A stretch of DNA of 64,000 nt from Azohydromonas caseinilytica (GCF_012927045.1 NZ_JABBFW010000017.1:1-64000); one strand, 5' to 3'. Shown: positions 17,440 to 26,003, numbered from the stretch's first letter. The notes: a model not told the origin generated them from the letters alone. Made by a program: numbers and translations.

Positions 17440-19107
17440 ATGACCCAGGCTGCACTGCAGCTGCCTGACGCCGCGGCGCTGTCCGCGCTGCGCGCCTGGC
17501 ACGAGGGCCTGTCCTCGCGCCAGGCCGTCGAGCGCTTCATCCCCGATCGCCGCGCCGCCGGCGGCTCCTCGCGCTCGGTGATCGGCGCCGTGCGTCGCCA
17601 GATGGCTGCGTTCGCAACCAGCCGACAACGCGACGACCTGGCACGGCTCTTTGCCGGGGCGGCGCGCAAGGGCGCGGATGCGGCTCGCGTGGTCGCACTG
17701 GCCATCGAGGCGCTGCGCGGGGCGCCCGTGCCCGAGCCGCTCATCGGCGATGACGTCGCGCGCTGGCTGCCCGCACGCATCGCCGCGGTGCTTCGCAACA
17801 ACGGCATACGCACGCTGGCCGAGCTGACGCTGCGCGTGCCGCGCAGGAAGCGCTGGTGGGTGGGTATCGACGGCCTGGGACAGGCCATGGCGCGTCACAT
17901 CGAGGCCTTCTTCGCAGCACACCCACTGCTGACCGAACGTGCCCGCGCGCTGGTGGTCGCAGCACCCGGCAGCGGCCTCTCGCCGTGGGAGCGCATCGCC
18001 GTGCCGTGCGAGGTCAACGGCACCCTGGGGCTGTACCGCGCGCCGCGGGCTTCGTGCTCGCTGCGCGCCGACAACGACTACGAGGCCGTGCAGGCCTGGC
18101 TGTCGTTGCACGAGGCGCCGGCCACGCGGCGCGCGTACCGCAAGGAGGCCGAGCGGCTGATGCTTTGGGCCATCGTGGAGCGCGGCGTGGCGCTGTCGTC
18201 GCTGGCCACCGAGGACGCCGTGGCCTACCGGGCGTTCCTGCGCCATCCCACCCCCAAGGCACGCTGGATCGGCCCGTCGGCGCCGCGCACCTCGGCGCAG
18301 TGGCGGCCCTTCACGGGGCCGCTCTCGGCCCGCTCGGCGGCCTACGCGCTGTCGGTGCTCACGGCGCTGTTCCGCTGGCTCATCGACAAGCGCTACGTGC
18401 TGGCCAACCCGTTTGCCGGCGTGCGCGTGCGCGGCACGCGAGCCGCAGCGATGGACACGACGCGGGTGTTCTCCGACGGCGAGTGGACCCTCGTGCGCAC
18501 CGTGGCCGAGGGGCTGGAGTGGTCCTACGGCTGGGAGGCGGCGGCCGCGCAGCGCATGCGCTTCGTGCTGGACTTCGCCTACGCCACGGGGCTGCGCGCG
18601 AGCGAGCTGGTGCAGGCGGTGCTGGGCAACGTCGAGATCGACGCCCAAGGCGCCGCCTGGCTGCACGTGCTGGGCAAGGGATCGAAGGCCGGCAAGGTCG
18701 TGCTGCCGGCCGTCTCGCGCACGGCGCTGGAGCGCTACTTGGTGCAGCGACGGTTGCCGCTGGACGCTGCGAAGTGGCCACCCGCGACACCGCTGCTGGC
18801 CAGCCTGCACGGCGAGGCCGGCATCACAGCCACGAGGCTGTGGGTGGCGATGAAGCGCTTCTTCGCCACGGCGGCGAGCGTGATCGACGAGGTGAACCCG
18901 GCGCTGGCGGCCAAGCTGCGCCGCGCCACGCCGCACTGGATGCGCCACACGCACGCCACCCATGCGCTGGAGCGCGGCGCTGACCTCACTACCGTGCGCG
19001 ACAACCTGCGCCACGCCTCGGTGGCCACCACGTCGCTGTACCTGCATGCCAACGAGCAGCGGCGAGCCCAACAGATCACGACCGCGTTCTCCGGCGCCGG
19101 GCGATAG
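17440..19107 (+). CDS. Large tyrosine recombinase of the Tn3-family element
   Basis: 555 aa. The catalytic domain has the Arg in YATGLRASELV (about residue 386), the Lys-containing VLGKGSKAGKVVLP strand, HWMRHTHATHALE (His-x-x-Arg box, about 499-503) and the nucleophile Tyr in VATTSLYLHAN (about 533). A core-binding region precedes it, and the first 200 residues form an extra domain with RKRWWVGIDGLGQAMA, which resembles a helix-hairpin-helix stretch. It probably resolves cointegrates made by TnpA. The gene lies 128 bases after tnpA and ends 101 bases before the right repeat. A diverged relative is truncated at 50334-50850. Confidence 0.92.
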   Translation: MTQAALQLPDAAALSALRAWHEGLSSRQAVERFIPDRRAAGGSSRSVIGAVRRQMAAFATSRQRDDLARLFAGAARKGADAARVVALAIEALRGAPVPEPLIGDDVARWLPARIAAVLRNNGIRTLAELTLRVPRRKRWWVGIDGLGQAMARHIEAFFAAHPLLTERARALVVAAPGSGLSPWERIAVPCEVNGTLGLYRAPRASCSLRADNDYEAVQAWLSLHEAPATRRAYRKEAERLMLWAIVERGVALSSLATEDAVAYRAFLRHPTPKARWIGPSAPRTSAQWRPFTGPLSARSAAYALSVLTALFRWLIDKRYVLANPFAGVRVRGTRAAAMDTTRVFSDGEWTLVRTVAEGLEWSYGWEAAAAQRMRFVLDFAYATGLRASELVQAVLGNVEIDAQGAAWLHVLGKGSKAGKVVLPAVSRTALERYLVQRRLPLDAAKWPPATPLLASLHGEAGITATRLWVAMKRFFATAASVIDEVNPALAAKLRRATPHWMRHTHATHALERGADLTTVRDNLRHASVATTSLYLHANEQRRAQQITTAFSGAGR

Positions 19108-19123
19108 CGCCCCACCCACCGCC

Positions 19124-19133
19124 AAAGCGCACC
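19124..19133. repeat. Subterminal copy of the inner end of the right inverted repeat
   Basis: AAAGCGCACC repeats the innermost ten bases of the right terminal repeat (19209-19218), 85 bases further inside and just after the recombinase stop codon. The second Tn3-type remnant has the same repeat at an 86-base distance (50215-50224 and 50301-50310). The left end has none. Confidence 0.6.
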
Positions 19134-19208
19134 AATCTACACGCGAAAAATGGCTGAGCCGTAATTCAGAATTTCATAAGTGCTTGTCGCGCATGGACTT
19201 TTTCAGGA

Positions 19209-19245
19209 AAAGCGCACCTTTTTGCACGGAAAGTCCGTCCACCCC
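19209..19245 (-). repeat. Right terminal inverted repeat of the Tn3-family element
   Basis: 37 bases, exact reverse complement of 14213-14249, followed directly by the GAGAT duplication. Confidence 0.95.
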
Positions 19246-19302
19246 GAGATCGACGGGCTCGAAGAAATGTCAGCCACGGGCGCCGCATCACTGCCACGGT
19301 AA
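19246..19302 (+). pseudogene. 3' part of the split small exported-protein gene
   Basis: Right copy of the GAGAT duplication (19246-19250), then the frame that continues the gene at 14013: IDGLEEMSATGAASLPR and TAA at 19300-19302. The join is exactly in frame when one duplication copy is removed, which supports the reconstruction. Confidence 0.55.
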
Positions 19303-19344
19303 CTTCAGCGGCGGCAGTCCACCCACGCTGGGCAGTTGCAAAAG

Positions 19345-19830
19345 TCACGGCTCAGTGTGGCCGTCCGTTACCACGGGCCGCCGGAACACCAGCAGCCGTG
19401 CCGTGGTGCGCTGCACGCACTCGCCACGCTGGTTCAAGGTTTCCGTCAGGCAGCTCACGATGCCCCGGTCGGGCTTGGAGCGTGACGGCGTGATCTCCTG
19501 CACCGTGGTGCTCACTCGCAGGATGTCGCCGGGACGCGTGGGGCGAGGCCAGGCCAGCTCGGTGCCGGCACCGATGACGCCATTGCCGAAGGGCAGGCTC
19601 TCCACCAGCAGCCTCATCGTCAGCGCCGCCGTGTGCCAGCCGCTGGCAGCCAAGCCGCCGAACACGCTGTCTCGGGCCGCCGCCTCGTCCAGATGAAAGG
19701 GCTGCGGATCGAAACGGGCCGCGAAGCTCTTGACCTCGTCCACGTCCACGACGAGGGTGCCGCTCTCGAAACGGTCGCCCACGGCCAGGTCTTCCAGGTA
19801 CAGCGATCGCTCAGGGGTGGGTACTGCCAT
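19345..19830 (-). CDS. MaoC family hydratase (hot-dog fold)
   Basis: 161 aa. A single hot-dog domain with the (R)-hydratase motif: FAARFDPQPFHLDEAAA (catalytic Asp and His), SVFGGLAASGWHTAALTMRL and WPRPTRPGDILRV. Members hydrate enoyl-CoA or related thioesters in the cytosol. Its ATG overlaps the end of the TetR gene by 20 bases, so the two are co-transcribed and the regulator may control an acyl-CoA-related function. Substrate is not identifiable from sequence. Confidence 0.88.
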   Translation of the reverse strand: MAVPTPERSLYLEDLAVGDRFESGTLVVDVDEVKSFAARFDPQPFHLDEAAARDSVFGGLAASGWHTAALTMRLLVESLPFGNGVIGAGTELAWPRPTRPGDILRVSTTVQEITPSRSKPDRGIVSCLTETLNQRGECVQRTTARLLVFRRPVVTDGHTEP

Positions 19831-20446
19831 GGCGTTCCGGGGTCAGGTCAACGGACCGGCTGGCTGCAAGCGCCGCATCCAGCATCACTTGCGCCGCGCC
19901 GCGTGCCGTTTCGGCAGCCTCGGTGCCGGCACCAAACTGCGAGGCGGCCAGGGCGCCGTCATAGAGCAGCGCGAGCTGCTGCGCCAGCGCGGCGGGATCG
20001 GCCACGCCGGCTTCCCGCGCCAGCGACGTGAACAGCTCGCGCAGCCAGCCGCGCGCCTCGTCGCACACCGCCTTCACCCCCGTACTGGGCTGCGTTTCGG
20101 CAGTGACGCGCGTGAACGCACAACCCCGGAAGCCCGGCGTCGCCATCGCCTCGCGCAGTCCGTCGAACACGCCCAGCAGCTTCTCCCGCGGGGTGGCGCA
20201 GTGCGCCACGCGCTGCGTGATGCGTGTCTTGCGTGCTTCGTGCCGGGCCTGCAGGTAGGCGCGGACGAGCTCGTCCTTGCTGCCGAAGCAGTCGTACAGC
20301 GAGGCCTTGGCCACGCCGGCACGCTCGATCACGCGGTCGATGCCCACGGTGTGGATGCCGCCCTCGTAGAACAGCTCGTCCGCCGCGGCCAACAGCCGCT
20401 CGCGCGCCGAGCGGCGCTCGGGTCCAGCATTGCGTCTGGTTGCCAT
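19811..20446 (-). CDS. TetR family transcriptional regulator
   Basis: 211 aa. The N-terminal helix-turn-helix is clear (ARERLLAAADELFYEGGIHTV, VIERAGVAKASLYDCFGSKDELV). The C-terminal ligand domain is typical in length with one Cys in FRGCAFTR. It is divergent from the MFS exporter at 20534 and overlaps the MaoC gene. Two imperfect palindromes in the 87-base divergent region are likely operators, so it probably represses both itself and the exporter. Confidence 0.9.
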   Translation of the reverse strand: MATRRNAGPERRSARERLLAAADELFYEGGIHTVGIDRVIERAGVAKASLYDCFGSKDELVRAYLQARHEARKTRITQRVAHCATPREKLLGVFDGLREAMATPGFRGCAFTRVTAETQPSTGVKAVCDEARGWLRELFTSLAREAGVADPAALAQQLALLYDGALAASQFGAGTEAAETARGAAQVMLDAALAASRSVDLTPERHGSTHP

Positions 20447-20459
20447 GGCTTGAATTTAC

Positions 20460-20503
20460 CAGACAGGTCTGTACACTTCAAGCAGACAGACAGATCGGTC
20501 TGT
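20460..20503. promoter_or_regulatory. Paired TetR-type operators between regulator and exporter
   Basis: CAGAC-AG-GTCTG (20460-20471) and ACAGA-TCGG-TCTGT (20490-20503), the second extendable to CAGACAGA and TCTGTTTG arms. They share the AGAC/GTCT core and lie about 30 bases apart in the divergent promoter region. Confidence 0.65.
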
Positions 20504-20533
20504 TTGCCTGTATTCCCTCTGCCAGGAGTCCCC

Positions 20534-21760
20534 ATGTGCTGCGCCAGCCCCACATCCACGCCTCTACAGGCCTTGCCGAGAGCGAGGCGGCTGCCGCCCC
20601 ATGTGGCGTTTCTGCTCAAGGCCTCGATCGCCCTGAGCTTCCTGGCCGGCTCCAGCGCGCCCACCCCGCTGTACGCGCTCTACCAGGCGCAGTGGGGCTT
20701 CTCCGCGACCATGCTGACCGTGGTGTTCGGGGTCTATGCCATCGCGGTGCTGCTGGCACTGCTGGTGGCCGGGCGGCTGTCGGACCATGTGGGCCGGCGC
20801 CCGGTGCTGATGGGGGCCGCTGCGGCGCAGGCGCTGACCATGCTGGTCTTCGCCTCGGCCACCGACGTGGGCGATTTGCTGCTGGCCCGAGTCCTGCAGG
20901 GTCTGTCCACGGGTGCTGCGGTCGCCGCGGTGGGCGCGGGGCTGCTGGACCTGGACCGTACGCGCGGCGCCGTCGCCAACGCCGTGGCGCCCATGCTGGG
21001 CACGGCGCTGGGCGGCATCCTGGCCGGCTCGCTGGTGCAGTACCTGCCGCAGCCGACGCATCTCGTCTACGCCGTCATGGGCGCGGTGTTCGTGCTGCAG
21101 GGCGTGGCGGTGGCGTTCGTAAGCGAGACGGCGCAGCGGCGTCCCGGGGCGCTGGCTTCGCTGCGGCCGCAACTGAGCGTGCCGGCGCCGGTGCTCAAGC
21201 CGCTGCTGTTGGTTGCGCCGGCCGTCGTGGCGGCTTGGGCGGTGGCGGGCTTCTACGGCTCGCTCGGGCCGACGCTGCTGCGCAGCCTGGCCGGGTCGGC
21301 GTCTTTCCTGCTGGGCGGGCTGGCGCTGTTCGTGCTGGCCGGCAGCGGTGCGCTGGCGGTGCTAGCGCTGCAGCAGCGCTCCGCGCAGCGGCTGCTGCGC
21401 ATCGGCACCAGCGTGCTGCCCGCCGGGCTGGCCGTGGTCATGGCGGCGCTGGCGACGCACTCCGTGGCGCTGTTCCTCGTCGGTACCGCCATCGCGGGTG
21501 CAGGCTTCGGCACGGCATTCCAGGGCGCGCTGCGCACCTTGGTGGGCCCGCTGGCCGCGCACCAGCGTGCCGGCGTGCTGTCGGTACTGTTCATCGTGTC
21601 CTACCTCGCCATGGGGGTGCCGGCGATCGTGGCCGGCTGGCGCTTGGCCCAGGGCGGGGAGATCCTCGCCATCGCCCAGGCCTTTGACGGCGTGGTGCTG
21701 GTGCTGGCGATGCTGGCGCTGCTGGGCACGTTCGTCCGGCAGGAAGCGGCGGCGTCATGA
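20534..21760 (+). CDS. MFS transporter (drug-efflux type)
   Basis: 408 aa with 12 predicted membrane segments. The loop between helices 2 and 3 has the MFS motif GRLSDHVGRRPVLM; helix 1 carries SSAPTPLYALYQAQWGFS, typical of small drug-efflux MFS proteins. ATG with AGGAG six bases upstream. Divergent TetR gene and operators suggest induction by its own substrate, which is unknown. Confidence 0.88.
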   Translation: MCCASPTSTPLQALPRARRLPPHVAFLLKASIALSFLAGSSAPTPLYALYQAQWGFSATMLTVVFGVYAIAVLLALLVAGRLSDHVGRRPVLMGAAAAQALTMLVFASATDVGDLLLARVLQGLSTGAAVAAVGAGLLDLDRTRGAVANAVAPMLGTALGGILAGSLVQYLPQPTHLVYAVMGAVFVLQGVAVAFVSETAQRRPGALASLRPQLSVPAPVLKPLLLVAPAVVAAWAVAGFYGSLGPTLLRSLAGSASFLLGGLALFVLAGSGALAVLALQQRSAQRLLRIGTSVLPAGLAVVMAALATHSVALFLVGTAIAGAGFGTAFQGALRTLVGPLAAHQRAGVLSVLFIVSYLAMGVPAIVAGWRLAQGGEILAIAQAFDGVVLVLAMLALLGTFVRQEAAAS

Positions 21761-22137
21761 GTCGCGGCTCGGGCCTGCCCATCGCTGGCGCCGCATTGAG
21801 CGCCACTGTGCAGTTCAGCCAGCAACTGCTCCAGGGGCGGTCCCCTGCAAGGCTTGTGTGGGCCAGGCTCGTCACCCGCGACGTTCCAGGATCACGAGCC
21901 GCATGCCGGCCGGCAGGCAACCCGGCAGGGCGAGGACCGCGGCAAAGGTCGGTTGCGGGCACCCAAGGCCGACGATGGGCGCGTTCCGACGCTGCTCCCA
22001 CTGTTCCCAGGTCGGTTGCAGGGGCCAGGGCAGCGCCGCTGGCCTTGGGCCGGGTACGCTGTCTTGAGAAAATCGGTTGCTTGCCCGGCGTGCGAGGTTG
22101 AAGACTTGTCCGGGCTGCGACGTCTTCTCCAGCGCCC
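21761..22137. other. Intergenic region, no gene found
   Basis: 377 bases. It contains three copies of TCGGTTGC (21949, 22012 and 22073) at spacings of 63 and 61 bases, but the DNA between them is not alike, so this is probably chance. No promoter of good score and no terminator was recognised. Confidence 0.35.
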
Positions 22138-23070
22138 ATGCCCATCCATCTGCACACCCCGCTCGTCGAATCCGATCCCTTCAGCCACCCCGGCCAGCGC
22201 GTCTGGCTGAAGCTGGAGGCCCTGCAGCCCAGCGGCTCGTTCAAGCTGCGCGGTGTCGGGCATGCCTGCGAGGTGCACGCTGCGCGTGGCGCTCGACGCC
22301 TGCTGTCGTCCTCCGGCGGCAATGCGGGACTGGCCGTGGCGTATGCGGGGCGGCGGCTGGGCCTGCCGGTGCTGGTCGTGGTGCCGGAGTCCACGCGCGA
22401 GTGGCCCAAGAGCCTGATGCGGCGCCAGGGGGCGGAAGTCGTGGTTCACGGCAAGAGCTGGATGGAGGCCAACGAGCACCTGACGGCGCTGCGGCAGCCC
22501 ATGGACGCCTTCATCCATCCGTTCGACGATCCCCTGCTGTGGGAAGGCCACGCCTCCATGATCGCGGAGGCCGCAACGCAGGGCCCCAGGCCCGACGCCG
22601 TGGTGCTGTCCGTGGGCGGTGGCGGCCTGATGTGCGGCGTGCTGCAGGGCATGCACGCCGTGGGCTGGCAGGACGTGCCGCTGGTTGCCGTGGAGACGCT
22701 GGGCGCGCACTCGCTCAACGCTGCGGTGGACGCTGGCCAGTTGGTGACGCTGGAGGCCATCACGAGCGTGGCCACGTCGCTGGGTGCCCGGCGCGTGTGC
22801 GAGCGTGCATTCGAGTGGACGAAACAGCACGAAGTCATTGCCACGACCGTCACCGACGACGAGGCGGTACGGGCCTGCCTGGACATCGCGGACGAGCACC
22901 GCATCGTCGTCGAGCCCGCTTGCGGCGCTGCGGTAGCGGCCGCCGTGCAGCGCCGCGTTCCTGCACTGCAGGGCGCATCCAATGTGCTCGTGATCCTGTG
23001 CGGCGGCGTCGCCACCACGTATGGCGACTTGCAGGCACTGGCCGCTGCGCGCCAGGAGGAGGCGATCTGA
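22138..23070 (+). CDS. PLP-dependent serine/threonine dehydratase-like protein
   Basis: 310 aa, fold type II PLP enzyme most like the eukaryote-type L-serine dehydratase/threonine deaminase group. The Schiff-base Lys is K36 in PSGSFKLRGVG; SSSGGNAGLAVAYAGRRLG follows as the substrate loop, and VVLSVGGGGLM (about 164) is the glycine-rich phosphate loop. Expected reaction: L-serine (or threonine) to pyruvate (or 2-oxobutyrate) plus ammonia. It lacks a regulatory ACT domain. A separate iron-sulfur serine dehydratase (sdaA) lies at 46574. Confidence 0.85.
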   Translation: MPIHLHTPLVESDPFSHPGQRVWLKLEALQPSGSFKLRGVGHACEVHAARGARRLLSSSGGNAGLAVAYAGRRLGLPVLVVVPESTREWPKSLMRRQGAEVVVHGKSWMEANEHLTALRQPMDAFIHPFDDPLLWEGHASMIAEAATQGPRPDAVVLSVGGGGLMCGVLQGMHAVGWQDVPLVAVETLGAHSLNAAVDAGQLVTLEAITSVATSLGARRVCERAFEWTKQHEVIATTVTDDEAVRACLDIADEHRIVVEPACGAAVAAAVQRRVPALQGASNVLVILCGGVATTYGDLQALAAARQEEAI

Positions 23071-23173
23071 GACTTCGCAGTGCGCGCTATGGGGCAGGGC
23101 AGTGCCGCTCAGGTCGTGGCCACTGCGCTGCGCTACATGTGCTGCCTATCGGTGCCGGGCGAGCGTTGCGCTG

Positions 23174-23581
23174 TCATGCCGCAGGCACACCGAGCTGCCG
23201 CAGTTGCGAAGCGGAGTCCCGGGCACCCCAGCGGCGCTTGATCTTGCCGCCCTCGATCTCGAAGAACTCCATCGCCACCAGCTCGTAGGACTTGCCCGTG
23301 GGCTCATGCCCGAAGGCCGGCCTGGTGAAGGTGCCGGTCTCGGTGTACCTGGCGGCCACGATGCGCCCTTCGGCCACGAGTTCCTCGATGCGCAGTTGCA
23401 TGCCGTAGCCCTCGATGAGCTGGCGCCAGACGGGCTCGACCTTCTCGAACAGGCCCTTGCCCATGACGCCCTGGATTTCAGCGTCGTCGGCCAGCAGGCC
23501 GCGAAGCGCTTGCAGGTCTCCACGGTTGAACGCATCCACGTAGCGGATGACGACGGCCTTGTTCTCTTCCTCGGACGACAT
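23174..23581 (-). CDS. SnoaL-like (NTF2 fold) protein
   Basis: 135 aa. NTF2/SnoaL cone fold indicated by the start NKAVVIRYVDAFNRGDLQALRGLLADDAEI, VAARYTETGTFTRP and AMEFFEIEGGKIKRRWGARD. Members act as small isomerases, hydratases or unknown ligand binders; the local genes give no hint. Stands alone on the minus strand. Confidence 0.8.
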   Translation of the reverse strand: MSSEEENKAVVIRYVDAFNRGDLQALRGLLADDAEIQGVMGKGLFEKVEPVWRQLIEGYGMQLRIEELVAEGRIVAARYTETGTFTRPAFGHEPTGKSYELVAMEFFEIEGGKIKRRWGARDSASQLRQLGVPAA

Positions 23582-23722
23582 GGCGTTCCGTTTCTTGTGC
23601 AGTTGTCGCGCTCAGTTTGCCGCATGGGCAGACACACCGGCGGGCTGCGGCAGTTGCGCTGGCCAAGCGCCGTAGCCTCCTTGGAACGATCGCGGACAAC
23701 GCTGCCCGCTTGCGTGCCGACG

Positions 23723-25720
23723 CTACGGCCGCGTCGCCACGATCTCCACCGCGGCGTAGTTCCACTGGTCCGTCGTCGGTGCTTCGTCACGGATCGTGAC
23801 CAGGGCATTGGCCGTGGACGGCGTGGCAGTCGCCTGGACCCAGAACGTGTCGCCGACCGTGCTGTCCACCCGTTGGTGCAGGAGGATCTGCCCAGCCACG
23901 GGCACCCGGCTCGTGGCCCGGTCCCAGTCGTTGCCCACGGCGAACACCCAGTTGCCGGCCGAAATACCCGGCAGGTAGATCTCCGGGGCGCCTTCCGGCG
24001 CACCGGCCCGGCCGGTGACGCCGGTCCCCGCTGCATTGCTGAACGCGATCACGACCAGCGCGCCGTGATACCCGGTGGCCATGGGCCGCGCGGTGACGGT
24101 CACCCGGCTCAGCACGAAGCTCGCCTTGGCGGCCCAGATTTCGGAGGTGCCGAGTTGGGTGTTGGCGCGCATCACGAGGCGCCAGGCCAGGCCGGCGCCG
24201 CTCACGCGGGCGGCCTGCCTGATGTCGCGCGGACCATCGTAGGCAACGAAGGCGACCAGCAGGTCCGACTTGTCCGTGGTCGAGAACGGCGGCGTCGTCA
24301 TGGCGTCGCTGCCGTCGCGCGACGCCAGGGCGTCGATGCGGATGGCATTGGGTGGTCGCGAGTTGTCCACCGTCACGCGTACGGCGGGTGAGGTGCCCGT
24401 GAGCCCGTAGGCATCGGTGGCCCGTGCGGCGATCTCATGACTGCCGTCGGACGCGGTGCGGCTGTCCCAGTACAGCAGGTAAGGTGCGGCGGTCAGGCGC
24501 GCGCCCACGGGAGCGCCGTCCACATAGAACTGCACGCCGGTGATGCGCGACGACGACGCCACCGAGGCGCCCAGTGCCGTGACGGCAGACAAGGTGGCGC
24601 CGGCTTCGGGACTGGTGAGCGTGACGCTCGGCGCCACGGTGCCGCCGTTGGCGACCTTCACCCGCGCCACGGGCGAGGTGCCGGTGCGACCCGAGGTCGG
24701 GGCAGTGGTCTGCACCGCCAGCCAGTGCACGCCGTCGGGCACGGTGGCCGTGTTCCAGGCCAGGGTGAAGGGCGCGGCCACGCGCCGACCCAGGGGCCGC
24801 CCATCAAGCAGGAACTGCACGCTGCTGCCGGCGACGGTGCCGGCCTTGAGCGTGACCGTGCCGGTGACCTGGCTCAGGTCCGCAGGGGAAGCCAGCCGGA
24901 TGGCCGGTGGTGGCGGCAGTTTGGGTACGACCTGCCTCAGCTCCGTGACGGTGTTGCCGCTGATGCGGACCAGCACGTCGGTTTCGTTGTTGCTCTCGTC
25001 GTTCTCGGCCAGGAAGTTGTCCGGGTCCACCACGGCGCGCAGCCAGTAGGTGCCATCGGGCACGCCGGCCAGGGAGATGGACTGCCCCGGGTCGCTCCTG
25101 TCGTACTCGTCCACGGCGCCAATGTTCAAGCCCTGCAGCGACGTCGGGTCGGCGCACGAGCCCAGGTTGCCCAGCTCGCCGGCGTGGGGCAGCTCGGGCG
25201 CGTAGATGAAGGAATCGTGGATGCAGAAGCCGATCTTTGCGCTGCTGGCCACCGGGCGTCCCGGGCGGCCGTCGCTGCCGACGGCATAGAGGCCAAAGCG
25301 GGCAAACGGGAAATGGAAGTGCCCGTGGGCCTCATGAAAGATGAAGCCGCCAGCGACGCGGACGCGCCGCGCCAGGGTCCACTTGCCGGCCTCGAAGGCA
25401 TAGACGTACTGCGTGCCCAGGTAGGCACCGGAAGAGGCGTTGTACTCGGGCTGGATCACGAGCGGCCCCGAGCCGCCGTTGAAGGTGTTATGGGTGTACT
25501 GGAACACCCGGTCGGCGCCCGTGCCCACCACCGCCATGCGCCCCGGCGGGATGACGACGCTGAGGTCGGGATCGTGCAGCGCCTGCGCCTGCGCCTGCGC
25601 CTGCGCACCGCCGCGCACGGGTGCAGTCCCTGCCAGCAGGACCAACATCACCGCGCTCAGCAGGACCGCGGCGATGCCGTGCAGACGCAGGACGATGCTT
25701 GCCGCCAGTGCGTGTGTCAT
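23723..25720 (-). CDS. Exported lysyl-oxidase-like protein with Ig-like repeats
   Basis: 665 aa. A signal peptide (IAAVLLSAVMLVLLAGTAPV, cleavage near residue 40) is followed by an AQ repeat (39-47) and then a lysyl-oxidase-like domain (about 50-265). That domain shows a copper-site-like cluster H129, H132, H134, H136 in HEAHGHFHF, then FCIHDSFIY, a Cys in LGSCADPTS and VDEYDRSDPGQSISL, and ends NFLAENDESNNETDVLVRI. Two bacterial Ig-like repeats follow (VTLKAGTVAGSSVQFLLDG; ITGVQFYVDGAPVGARLTA), then an uncharacterised beta-rich C-terminal domain. Lysyl oxidases are Cu/quinone amine oxidases of extracellular protein; whether this one is active is unknown. Likely surface or secreted. Confidence 0.75.
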   Translation of the reverse strand: MTHALAASIVLRLHGIAAVLLSAVMLVLLAGTAPVRGGAQAQAQAQALHDPDLSVVIPPGRMAVVGTGADRVFQYTHNTFNGGSGPLVIQPEYNASSGAYLGTQYVYAFEAGKWTLARRVRVAGGFIFHEAHGHFHFPFARFGLYAVGSDGRPGRPVASSAKIGFCIHDSFIYAPELPHAGELGNLGSCADPTSLQGLNIGAVDEYDRSDPGQSISLAGVPDGTYWLRAVVDPDNFLAENDESNNETDVLVRISGNTVTELRQVVPKLPPPPAIRLASPADLSQVTGTVTLKAGTVAGSSVQFLLDGRPLGRRVAAPFTLAWNTATVPDGVHWLAVQTTAPTSGRTGTSPVARVKVANGGTVAPSVTLTSPEAGATLSAVTALGASVASSSRITGVQFYVDGAPVGARLTAAPYLLYWDSRTASDGSHEIAARATDAYGLTGTSPAVRVTVDNSRPPNAIRIDALASRDGSDAMTTPPFSTTDKSDLLVAFVAYDGPRDIRQAARVSGAGLAWRLVMRANTQLGTSEIWAAKASFVLSRVTVTARPMATGYHGALVVIAFSNAAGTGVTGRAGAPEGAPEIYLPGISAGNWVFAVGNDWDRATSRVPVAGQILLHQRVDSTVGDTFWVQATATPSTANALVTIRDEAPTTDQWNYAAVEIVATRP
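25581..25604. repeat. Hexanucleotide tandem repeat (GCCTGC)x4
   Basis: Four copies of a six-base unit inside the lysyl-oxidase-like gene, encoding alternating Ala-Gln just after the signal peptide. Slippage would change repeat number without a frameshift. Confidence 0.75.
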
Positions 25721-25825
25721 CCCGGGCTCCTCCTCGCGCGGGCGATCGTGCGCCGATGTGCTGCAGCCGGGGTCGATGAATACGACGTCAGGCGGGGTTT
25801 ATGGGCAACTGCATGACAGACAGGC

Positions 25826-25999
25826 TCAACCGCTGGCAACCCCTTCAAGGTGTGCAGGTCCGCCAGCACGGACTGGTCCGACGCCCAGCGCAAGTGCTTC
25901 GTGCACGATGGCTGCCCATGCCGGCGGCTCGCTGTCGAGCAGCGTGCCGTCGCCATCGAGGCTGACCGCCGAGAATCGCGAAAGGGGCGGGGGGCCCAT
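25826..25999 (-). pseudogene. HAD-family phosphatase, N-terminal fragment
   Basis: A 57-residue frame starting MGPPPLSRFSAVSLDGDGTLLD and continuing SEPPAWAAIVHEALALG carries the HAD motif I (DxDGT) but stops at once after; motifs II-IV are missing. It begins four bases after the stop of the RpiR gene on the same strand, as if it once was the next gene of that operon. Too short to be a working phosphatase. Confidence 0.55.
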
Positions 26000-26003
26000 C
26001 GGG

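Larger units (their letters stand above)
14213..19245 (+). mobile_element. Complete Tn3-family transposon with tyrosine recombinase (5,033 bp)
   Basis: Bounded by perfect 37-bp inverted repeats (14213-14249 and 19209-19245) and flanked by 5-bp direct repeats GAGAT. It carries only a Tn3-type transposase and a large tyrosine recombinase, both on the plus strand, with no passenger gene. Using a tyrosine enzyme instead of a serine resolvase recalls the TnpI and TnpS/TnpT branches of Tn3, but a 555-aa recombinase is far larger than TnpI (about 280 aa). The intact repeats and duplication suggest a recent insertion that has not been rearranged. Confidence 0.95.

Noticed and set aside
21949..22080. 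Three TCGGTTGC copies about 62 bases apart
   Set aside because: The DNA between copies is not similar, the unit is short, and spacing differs, so neither a CRISPR nor a convincing operator array.
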